DNA from: Actinomycetota bacterium | GTDB lineage: Bacteria; Actinomycetota; Thermoleophilia; Solirubrobacterales; Solirubrobacteraceae | Reading direction: 5' to 3' | Assembly (NCBI GenBank): GCA_903970315.1 | Contig: CAJCIJ010000038.1 | Span: 1-12,216 of the forward strand | Length of the DNA: 12,216 bases | Part shown: in pieces, positions 6,667 through 12,216 of the stretch | Layout of the letters: each line of letters opens with the position of its first letter | Position numbering within the stretch: position 1 is the first letter of the stretch | Position numbers and translations under genes: made by a program | Notes under the pieces: generated by a model | Told to the model about the DNA's origin: nothing | What the model saw: only the letters and a program-made list of their open reading frames with translations | Databases searched by the model: none

Positions 6667-7451
6667 GCACCCGGGCGCTGGAGTGGGACGCGGCGGCCTA
6701 CCACCGCGTCGGCAGCCCGCAAGAGCAGTGGGCAGCCGAGATCATCGCGCGTATGGGCCTGACCGGGGACGAGTTCGTACTGGACGCCGGCTGCGGCTCA
6801 GGCCGCGTGACCGCGCTGCTGCTCGAAAGCCTGCCGTCGGGGCGCGTGATCGGCGTGGACTCCTCGGAGGCCATGATCGACGGCGCGCGCCGGACCCTCG
6901 GCGCGGACCCGCGCGCCGCCTTTGTTTGCCAGAGCCTGACCGAGCTGGTGCTCGACGAGCCCGTCGATGCCATCTTCTCCTGCGCGGTCTTTCACCACAT
7001 CCACGACCATCAGCGGCTCTTTGAGCGCCTGCACGCGGCGCTGCGCACCGGTGGCCGGCTGGTGGCCCAGTGCGGGGGAGAGGGCAACATCGACGCCTTC
7101 CGAACGCTGGCCGACGAGGTTGCCGGCCGCAGTCCCTACGCCGAGTATCTGGCCGCTATGCCCGCGCCCTGGCATTACGCGGGACCCAAGGACACCGCGA
7201 CGCGCCTGGCAAGCGCCGGCTTTGCTTCGATCTCCTGTTGGCTGGAGGATAAGCCCACCGTGCCCGCCGACGCTCGCACCTTCACTGAGACCGTGCTGCT
7301 GAACTACCACTCCGACTGGCTGCGCAGGGCGGCGCCCCCTGAGGCCGCAGATGAGCTCGGGCGTGCGTTCATCGACGAGGTTCTGGCCGAGGCCGGCTCG
7401 CCGCTGACCCTCGACTATGTGCGCCTGAACATCGACGCCACGGCGGCCTGA
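6663..7451 (+). CDS. Class I SAM-dependent methyltransferase, trans-aconitate methyltransferase-like
   Basis: A 262-residue cytoplasmic enzyme predicted to transfer a methyl group from SAM. The Rossmann SAM-binding motif I is VLDAGCGSGRVT (39-50), the acidic ribose-binding end of strand 2 is GVDSSEAM (64-71), and AIFSCAVFHHIHDH (103-116) is the motif-IV region. The layout and length resemble E. coli Tam (252 residues), which methylates trans-aconitate: the same W-x-x-x-x-Y N-terminus, DxGCGxGxxT and GxDSSxxM motifs. The match is at family level only, so the substrate is not established. It starts with GTG at 6663, overlapping the leuD stop; the next in-frame ATG is residue 31 and would lose the N-terminal helix. 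It lies between leuD and leuB, so an acid intermediate such as isopropylmalate, isopropylmaleate or citraconate, or stray trans-aconitate, is an inferred substrate. Confidence 0.85.
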   Translation: MSTRALEWDAAAYHRVGSPQEQWAAEIIARMGLTGDEFVLDAGCGSGRVTALLLESLPSGRVIGVDSSEAMIDGARRTLGADPRAAFVCQSLTELVLDEPVDAIFSCAVFHHIHDHQRLFERLHAALRTGGRLVAQCGGEGNIDAFRTLADEVAGRSPYAEYLAAMPAPWHYAGPKDTATRLASAGFASISCWLEDKPTVPADARTFTETVLLNYHSDWLRRAAPPEAADELGRAFIDEVLAEAGSPLTLDYVRLNIDATAA

Positions 7452-7474
7452 AGTCGGGCAGGCAGACACGCGGG

Positions 7475-7480
7475 TAGGCT
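7475..7480 (+). promoter_or_regulatory. Putative internal -10 element just before leuB
   Basis: TAGGCT ends 10 nt before the leuB ATG at 7490, inside the 38-bp gap after the methyltransferase. The leuB start lacks a Shine-Dalgarno sequence, so an internal promoter giving a leaderless or nearly leaderless leuB message is plausible. The same hexamer precedes the CDF gene. No clear -35 box is seen. Confidence 0.4.
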
Positions 7481-7489
7481 GGCGCGACC

Positions 7490-8515
7490 ATGGCGCACCG
7501 AATAGTCACGCTGTCCGGCGACGGGATCGGGCCCGAGATCATGGCGCCCGCCCTGGAGGTTCTGAACGCCCTGGGCGACTTCCAGTTCGAGGAGCACGCT
7601 TTCGGCGGGGCGTCGATCGACGCGCACGGGACAGCCTTGACCGACGAGACCCTGGCCGCATGCCGGCAGGCCGACGCGGTGCTGCTGGCAGCCGTCGGCG
7701 GCCCCAAGTGGGACACGACAGACCCCCACGCTCCGCGGCCCGAGCAGGGGTTGCTGGGCCTGCGCAAGGGTCTGGGGCTCTACGCCAACCTTCGTCCCGT
7801 GCGGCCGCTGCGCGCGCTCTATGGCGCCTCGCCGCTGCGGCCCGAGCGGATCGAAGGGGTGGACCTGATCGTGGTGCGCGAGCTGACCGGGGGCATCTAC
7901 TTCGGCTCAAAGACCCGCACCCCCGACGGCGCCTCGGACCTCTGTGAGTACTCGGTGGCCGAGATCGAGCGGATCGCGCGGCGCGCGTTCTCGCTGGGCC
8001 GCAACCGGGTCTCAAGCGTGGACAAGGCCAACGTGCTTGAGACCTCGCGACTGTGGCGCGAGGTGGTGACGCGCGTGCACGCCGAGGAGTTCTCCGAGAT
8101 CGAGCTTGAGCACGTGCTCGTGGACAACGCCGCGATGCAGCTGGTCTCAGCACCCGGGCACTTCGGCGTGATCCTGACCGAGAACATGTTCGGCGACATC
8201 CTCTCCGACGAGGCCGCAATGCTCACCGGCTCGATCGGGATGTTGCCCAGCGCGTCATTGGGTGATGCAGGCCCCGGACTCTTTGAGCCGGTGCACGGGT
8301 CGGCTCCGGACATCGCCGGGCGCGGCGTGGCCAACCCGCTGGCGATGTTCCTGTCGGCGGCGCTCATGCTGCGCCACGGCCTTGCCATGAACGCCGAGGC
8401 CTCAGCGGTAGAATCGGCGGTCGAGGGCGCACTTGACGCGGGGCTGCGCACGCCCGATCTGGGGGGCGACGCAGGCACAGAACAGGCCACGCGGCTCGTG
8501 CTCGACCGTCTCTGA
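7490..8515 (+). CDS. leuB: 3-isopropylmalate dehydrogenase
   Basis: NAD-dependent oxidative decarboxylase, 341 residues, converting 3-isopropylmalate to 4-methyl-2-oxopentanoate; members can also act on 3-methylmalate to give 2-oxobutyrate. Visible family motifs: LSGDGIGPEI (8-17), the substrate-binding arginines R92, R102 and R130 in GLRKGLGLYANLRPV and VVRELTGGIYFG, the catalytic pair Y154 and K179 (DKANVLETSRLW), and the metal-binding aspartates D212, D236 and D240 (VDNAAMQL and NMFGDILSDEAA). The NAD-binding signature GPGLFEPVHGSAPDIAGRG spans 261-279. The protein is complete, though near the short end for the family. It follows the methyltransferase after 38 bp and precedes ilvE by 21 bp. 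Confidence 0.96.
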   Translation: MAHRIVTLSGDGIGPEIMAPALEVLNALGDFQFEEHAFGGASIDAHGTALTDETLAACRQADAVLLAAVGGPKWDTTDPHAPRPEQGLLGLRKGLGLYANLRPVRPLRALYGASPLRPERIEGVDLIVVRELTGGIYFGSKTRTPDGASDLCEYSVAEIERIARRAFSLGRNRVSSVDKANVLETSRLWREVVTRVHAEEFSEIELEHVLVDNAAMQLVSAPGHFGVILTENMFGDILSDEAAMLTGSIGMLPSASLGDAGPGLFEPVHGSAPDIAGRGVANPLAMFLSAALMLRHGLAMNAEASAVESAVEGALDAGLRTPDLGGDAGTEQATRLVLDRL

Positions 8516-8522
8516 AACCGAC

Positions 8523-8531
8523 AAGGGAAAG
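8523..8531 (+). promoter_or_regulatory. Ribosome binding site of ilvE (GTG start)
   Basis: AAGGGAAAG lies 5 nt before the GTG at 8537. It supports that codon as the start, together with the match of residues VIWMNGRFVPW to the usual N-terminus of the family. Confidence 0.55.
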
Positions 8532-8536
8532 CGCAC

Positions 8537-9523
8537 GTGAAGCCGACTGAGGTCATCTGGATGAATGGCAGGTTCGTGCCCTGGGAGGACGCCAAGGTCC
8601 ACGTGCTCACACATGGGCTGCACTACGGCACGGGCGTGTTCGACAGCATGCGCTGTTATGAGACCGCCATCGGGCCGGCGATCTTCCGCAACGTCGAGCA
8701 CCTGGAGCGACTGCTGCGCTCCGCGGAGCTCTACTACATGCCCGTGGGCTTCACGGTGGAGCAGCTCCGCGCCGCAGCCCGCGAGCTTGTGGTCAGAAAC
8801 GGACTGCGCTCGTGTTACATCCGGCCGATCGTAAATCGTGGCTACGGCACCATGGGCCTGAACCCGTTGGAGGCCCCCGTGGACGTCACGCTGGCCTGTT
8901 GGGAGTGGGGCGCATACCTGGGTGAGGAGGGCAAGCACACGGGCATCCGCGCCAAGGTCTCCTCCTGGAGGCGCATCAGCCCCCAGTCGCTGATCCCGCA
9001 CGCCAAGGCCTCGGGCCAGTACCTCAACAACGTGCTTGCCAAGATCGAGTCGCTGAAGGCCGGCTATGAAGAGGCGATCCTGCTCGACGACGCCGGCCAC
9101 GTCTGCGAGGGCACCGGCGAGAACATCTACGTCGTACGCGACGGCGAGATCGTCACGCCGGGCCAGCACAACTCGATACTGGACGGGATCACGCGGCGCT
9201 CGGTGATCCAGATCGCCCGCGATCTCGGCTATTCGGTCGTCGAGCGCAGCATCGCCCGCGCTGAGCTGTACCTGGCCGACGAGGTGTTCATGTCGGGCAC
9301 CGCTGCCGAGCTTGTGCCCGTGCGCGAGATCGACGACCACGTGATCGGCTCGGGCAAGCCCGGCGAGATCACCAATGTGCTGCTGGCCGCCTTCGAGGAC
9401 GCAATCTACGGGCGCACACCGCGCTACCACGAGTGGCTTGACGTGGTTGAGCCTGCCGACTCGGCGCCCAGCGAGCCCGCAGCGCCCGGCACGGCGACCG
9501 CGGACGCAAGCGCTACCGGTTGA
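8537..9523 (+). CDS. ilvE: Branched-chain amino acid aminotransferase
   Basis: PLP-dependent fold-type IV aminotransferase, 328 residues, that carries out the last step to leucine, isoleucine and valine with glutamate as amino donor. The Schiff-base lysine is K157 in IPHAKASGQYLNN. Other signatures are HGLHYGTGVFDSMRCY (26-41), RPIVNRGYGTMGLNP (96-110), EAILLDDAGHVCEGTGENIY (about 179-198), the phosphate-binding LDGITRRSV and the late MSGTAAELVPVREID. The core ends at RYHEWLDVV. A further 24-residue tail (from residue 305, EPADSAPSEPAAPG onward) is Ala/Pro-rich and acidic and is not part of the family fold. D-amino acid aminotransferase and aminodeoxychorismate lyase share this fold, but length, motifs and leu context favour IlvE. 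The cimA ATG follows after 1 nt. Confidence 0.93.
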   Translation: MKPTEVIWMNGRFVPWEDAKVHVLTHGLHYGTGVFDSMRCYETAIGPAIFRNVEHLERLLRSAELYYMPVGFTVEQLRAAARELVVRNGLRSCYIRPIVNRGYGTMGLNPLEAPVDVTLACWEWGAYLGEEGKHTGIRAKVSSWRRISPQSLIPHAKASGQYLNNVLAKIESLKAGYEEAILLDDAGHVCEGTGENIYVVRDGEIVTPGQHNSILDGITRRSVIQIARDLGYSVVERSIARAELYLADEVFMSGTAAELVPVREIDDHVIGSGKPGEITNVLLAAFEDAIYGRTPRYHEWLDVVEPADSAPSEPAAPGTATADASATG

Positions 9524-9524
9524 G

Positions 9525-11225
9525 ATGAGCAAAATCGAGCTGTACGACGCCACCCTGCGTGACGGCATGGGGGGCGCCGGTATGAGCCTGACCGCTCAGG
9601 AGAAGCTGCGCGTGGTGGCAAAGCTCGACGAGCTCGGCGTCGGCTACATCGAGGCGGGCTTCCCCTCGTCAAACCCCAAGGAGCTCGAGCTGTTCGGGAT
9701 GCTCGCCGACCAGCGCCTGCGCCACTCCCAGATCGTCGCCTTCGGCATGACCCGCCGTCGCGGCACCTCGGCAACCAAGGACGCCGGGCTGGCGGTGCTT
9801 GCGGGTTCCTTTGCGCCGCTGTGCACGCTTGTCGGCAAGAGCTCTGTGCTGCACGTCGAGAAGGTCGTGCGCGCCTCGCGGCGCGAGAACCTGGCGATGA
9901 TCGCCGACTCCGTGGCGTTTCTGGCCGGCCGCGGCAAGCGCGTGTTCTTTGATGCCGAGCACTTCTTTGACGGCTTCACGCTGGACGCCGACTATGCGCT
10001 GGCAACGCTGCGGGCCGCTGCGGAGGCCGGCGCCGAGCGCCTCGTCCTGTGTGACACAAACGGCGGCTCGCTGCCCGGTCGCGTGCGCGAGGTGGTGGCG
10101 GCGGTGCGCGACGCTCTGCCCGAGGTCGCACTGGGGATCCACACCCACAACGACTCCGGCTGCGCAGTGGCCAACACCCTGGTGGCCGTCGAAGCCGGCG
10201 CCACGCAGGTTCAGGGCACCATCAACGGGATTGGCGAGCGCACGGGCAACGCAAACCTGATCACGATCATCGCTGACCTGCAGCTGAAGATGGGCCATCG
10301 CGTGCTGACCGCCAAGCAGCTGGCCCGCCTCACCGACACGGCGCGGTTGATCGACGAGTTGCTCAACCGTGCATCGGATCCCTCCCAGCCATACGTGGGC
10401 AGGCACGCATTCGCGCATAAGGCCGGTATGCACGCCTCCGGGGTACGTGCCGACCCGGCCACCTTTGAGCACATCGCCCCGGAGGTTGTGGGAAACGGCA
10501 CCGAGCTGCTGGTCTCAGAGCTCTCGGGGCGCGCCGCCATCACCGAGAAGGCCGCCGCAGCCGGGATCGCGGTCGCCGGCGACGCCGGCGGCGAGACGTT
10601 CGTCAAGCGGGTGCTCGCCCGCGTCAAGGAGCTGGAGCACGAGGGCTTTCAGTTCGACGGCGCCGATGCCTCCTTTGAGCTGCTCATGCGCAAGGAGGCC
10701 GGGCGTTATGAGCCACTGTTTCGGCTGGAGTCCTGGCGGGTGCTCGTCGAGCAGAACGCCGAAGGCCACGTGGACACTGAAGCGACGATCAAGCTCTGGC
10801 ACGACGACCAGCGCTACGTGCTCACTGCCGAGGGCAACGGGCCGGTAAACGCCCTGGACCGGGCGTTGCGCGACGCCATCACCGAGTTCTATCCCGGGCT
10901 GACCGACGTCGAGCTGATCGACTACAAGGTGCGCCTGCTTGAGACAAGCCACGGCACCGGCACCGGGGCCGTCACGCGCGTGCACATCGACAGCGCCGAC
11001 GGTCAGTCGACCTGGGGCACGACTGGCGTCGGCGAGAACGTGGTCGCCGCCTCCTGGCAGGCGCTCGTGGATGCGCTTGAGTACAAGGTCCAGCCGGGCA
11101 AGGCCGGCGCCCGCCGGGCCAAGGCGACGGGCTCCGCCAAGGCCGGCGCCAACGGGGCGGGCCGGGCCAAGACGACGGGCTCCGCCAAGGCCAAGGCGAC
11201 CGGCTCCGGCCGCTCGCGCCGATGA
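9525..11225 (+). CDS. cimA: Citramalate synthase-type enzyme (LeuA/CimA family)
   Basis: A 566-residue acyl-CoA-condensing enzyme of the isopropylmalate/homocitrate/citramalate synthase family, probably making (R)-citramalate from pyruvate and acetyl-CoA, the entry to threonine-independent isoleucine synthesis. The TIM barrel spans about residues 4-270: LYDATLRDG with R12 and D13, YIEAGFPSSNPKELELF, FFDAEHFFDGF, LVLCDTNGGSLPG, and the metal-binding GIHTHNDSG with H206 and H208. AVEAGATQVQGTINGIGERTGNAN is typical of the CimA branch. A linker and a LeuA-type regulatory dimer domain follow (about 400-520). In the first motif the usual DGxQ glutamine is replaced (DGMGG). After residue 523 comes a 43-residue Lys/Ala/Arg tail with a duplicated 16-residue unit. 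The ATG at 9525 is chosen because it lies 1 nt after the ilvE stop and starts the conserved fold; a longer frame from 9375 would overlap ilvE by 149 nt. Isopropylmalate synthase is the alternative. Confidence 0.88.
   Translation: MSKIELYDATLRDGMGGAGMSLTAQEKLRVVAKLDELGVGYIEAGFPSSNPKELELFGMLADQRLRHSQIVAFGMTRRRGTSATKDAGLAVLAGSFAPLCTLVGKSSVLHVEKVVRASRRENLAMIADSVAFLAGRGKRVFFDAEHFFDGFTLDADYALATLRAAAEAGAERLVLCDTNGGSLPGRVREVVAAVRDALPEVALGIHTHNDSGCAVANTLVAVEAGATQVQGTINGIGERTGNANLITIIADLQLKMGHRVLTAKQLARLTDTARLIDELLNRASDPSQPYVGRHAFAHKAGMHASGVRADPATFEHIAPEVVGNGTELLVSELSGRAAITEKAAAAGIAVAGDAGGETFVKRVLARVKELEHEGFQFDGADASFELLMRKEAGRYEPLFRLESWRVLVEQNAEGHVDTEATIKLWHDDQRYVLTAEGNGPVNALDRALRDAITEFYPGLTDVELIDYKVRLLETSHGTGTGAVTRVHIDSADGQSTWGTTGVGENVVAASWQALVDALEYKVQPGKAGARRAKATGSAKAGANGAGRAKTTGSAKAKATGSGRSRR
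11114..11192 (+). repeat. Direct repeat in the cimA 3' end encoding a basic tail
   Basis: Two 31-nt copies at 11114-11144 and 11162-11192 differ at one position and have a 48-nt period, which is 16 codons. They encode RAKATGSAKAGANGAG followed by RAKTTGSAKAKATGSG, then RSRR and the stop. The in-frame period suggests a coding duplication. Confidence 0.85.
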
Positions 11226-12216
11226 GCGACCCCATCCCTCTCGCTCGTCCTGTTCTGGGCGAGCGAGAGCAGCGTGCCGTTGCAGCGGCCATCGCCAGCG
11301 GCCAGCTCTCACTCGGCCCGACGCTGCCGGCGTTCGAGCAGGCCTTTGCGGCACACCTGGGCGTGGCGCACGCCAGCGCCGTATCCAGCGGCACCGCCGG
11401 CCTGCACCTGGCGCTGCGCGCCAGCGGAGTCAGCGACGGTGACGAGGTCATCACGACGCCGTTTTCGTTCGTGGCCTCGGCGAACGTGGTGCTCTACGAG
11501 CGCGCCACCCCTGTGTTCGTGGACATCGATCCGGTGACACTGAACCTGGATCCGCAGGCCGTCGCGGCTGCTGTCTCCGAGCGGACGCGTGCACTGCTGC
11601 CAGTGCACATCTTCGGCTACCCCGCCGACATGGCTGCGCTTGAGGAGACCGCCGGGGCGCACGGTCTGGCGGTCGTCGAGGACGCCTGCGAGGCTCTCGG
11701 GGGCCGCTACGACGACGGTACGCCCATCGGCGCACGCGGCCACCCCGCGGTCTTTGGCTTCTACGCCAACAAGCAGCTGACAACCGGGGAGGGGGGGATG
11801 GTCACCACGGCCGACCCCGCCGTCAAGCAGCGGATCGACTCCGAGCGAAACCAGGGGCGAGCTCCGAACATGGACTGGTTAGACCACGATCGGCTGGGAT
11901 TCAACTACCGCCTCTCCGAGCTCGCGTGCGCCCTTGGCTTGGCACAGATGGAGCGCCTGGAGGAGATGCTCGCCGGTCGCGGCCGCGCCGCCGAGGCCTA
12001 CCGTCAGGCCTTCACCGCCGCGGCCCACAGGCTCCCGCAGGGGCCCGAGGGGTTGACGCTGCCTTGCGCCGATAGCGGCGACGCGCGACGCGGCTGGTTT
12101 GTCTTCGTCGTAACCCTGCCTCGCGGGTGCGACCGCACCGGCGTGATCGCAGCGCTGGGCAGCCAGGGGATCCAGACCAAGCCCTACCTGCCCGCGATCC
12201 ACCTGATGAGCCTCTA
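11222..12216 (+). CDS. DegT/DnrJ/EryC1 family PLP aminotransferase, C-terminus cut by the window edge
   Basis: 331 codons are visible and the frame is still open at the right end; full-length members have about 360-400 residues. The family aminates keto-sugars, usually nucleotide-linked, for polysaccharide, glycan or antibiotic synthesis. Signatures are the SSGTAGLHLAL cofactor-phosphate region (55-65), DEVITTPFSFVASANVV (74-90), ALLPVHIFGYPADM (124-137), the PLP-ring motif VVEDACEALGG (151-161) and the Schiff-base lysine K184 in FGFYANKQLTTGEGG. GFNYRLSELACALGLAQMER is the usual subunit-contact region. The usual Ala/His/Gln of the ED-A-x-A/Q-x-x-G motif is Cys-Glu here. The ATG overlaps the cimA stop as ATGA, so the gene is translationally coupled to the leu cluster. 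Its sugar substrate cannot be told from this window; a following polysaccharide cluster is likely but lies outside. Confidence 0.92.
   Translation, partial: MSDPIPLARPVLGEREQRAVAAAIASGQLSLGPTLPAFEQAFAAHLGVAHASAVSSGTAGLHLALRASGVSDGDEVITTPFSFVASANVVLYERATPVFVDIDPVTLNLDPQAVAAAVSERTRALLPVHIFGYPADMAALEETAGAHGLAVVEDACEALGGRYDDGTPIGARGHPAVFGFYANKQLTTGEGGMVTTADPAVKQRIDSERNQGRAPNMDWLDHDRLGFNYRLSELACALGLAQMERLEEMLAGRGRAAEAYRQAFTAAAHRLPQGPEGLTLPCADSGDARRGWFVFVVTLPRGCDRTGVIAALGSQGIQTKPYLPAIHLMSL
11238..11269 (+). repeat. Perfect 10-bp inverted repeat at the start of the DegT gene
   Basis: CTCTCGCTCG (11238-11247) and CGAGCGAGAG (11260-11269) are exact reverse complements with a 12-nt loop, beginning 16 nt inside the DegT coding region and 13 nt after the cimA stop. 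No T-run follows. It could form an RNA hairpin that limits read-through or translation at this junction, but it may simply reflect codon choice. Confidence 0.5.

Noticed and set aside
9375..9524. Longer cimA start at 9375
   Set aside because: It would overlap ilvE by 149 nt, and the added residues are out-of-frame ilvE codons without family similarity.
8402..9568. Long minus-strand open frame of 388 codons opposite leuB/ilvE
   Set aside because: It crosses two well-supported genes on the other strand, and its translation shows no family motif. It is a GC-driven shadow.
1..12216. CRISPR arrays, tRNA/rRNA genes, insertion sequences, phage or defence genes
   Set aside because: No regularly spaced repeats, tRNA-like cloverleafs, transposase motifs or terminal inverted repeats were seen on reading either strand.

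Overview
High-GC bacterial DNA that is almost fully coding. The best guess is an actinobacterium of the Thermoleophilia/Solirubrobacterales type. This is inferred from the C-terminal module of the secreted kelch protein, a beta-rich region around a Cys-Lys/Arg/His-rich-Cys loop that I associate with that group. TAnnnT promoter hexamers only a few bases before several start codons, suggesting leaderless transcripts, also fit an actinobacterium. No marker gene is present, so the placement is an inference.

Left part (1-1833): a truncated minus-strand reading frame runs off the edge. Behind it lies an 84-codon minus-strand ORF that looks like the two ends of a class I methyltransferase joined after loss of the catalytic centre. 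Divergent from it is a cation diffusion facilitator (CDF) transporter with an unusually long cytoplasmic part, apparently three related C-terminal domains in tandem.

Middle part (1834-3925): a structured leader precedes a secreted six-bladed kelch-type protein followed by a fibronectin-III-like domain and a basic C-terminal module. Its blades show an ABCABC order. A strong 10-bp inverted repeat follows the gene.

Right part (3926-12216): a long, tightly packed plus-strand cluster for branched-chain amino acid synthesis: an XRE-cupin regulator, leuC, leuD, a Tam-like SAM methyltransferase, leuB, ilvE, a citramalate synthase-type cimA, and a DegT/DnrJ/EryC1 aminotransferase cut by the right edge. 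Gaps are 38 bp or less and three junctions overlap by 4 nt or are separated by 1 nt. CimA, LeuCD, LeuB and IlvE could together make isoleucine from pyruvate and acetyl-CoA through citramalate and 2-oxobutyrate. LeuCDB also serve leucine synthesis, but no separate leuA is in the window. The methyltransferase between leuD and leuB is the most interesting piece: a yeast relative by function, Tmt1, methylates 3-isopropylmalate and trans-aconitate, so a role on a pathway intermediate is a testable idea.
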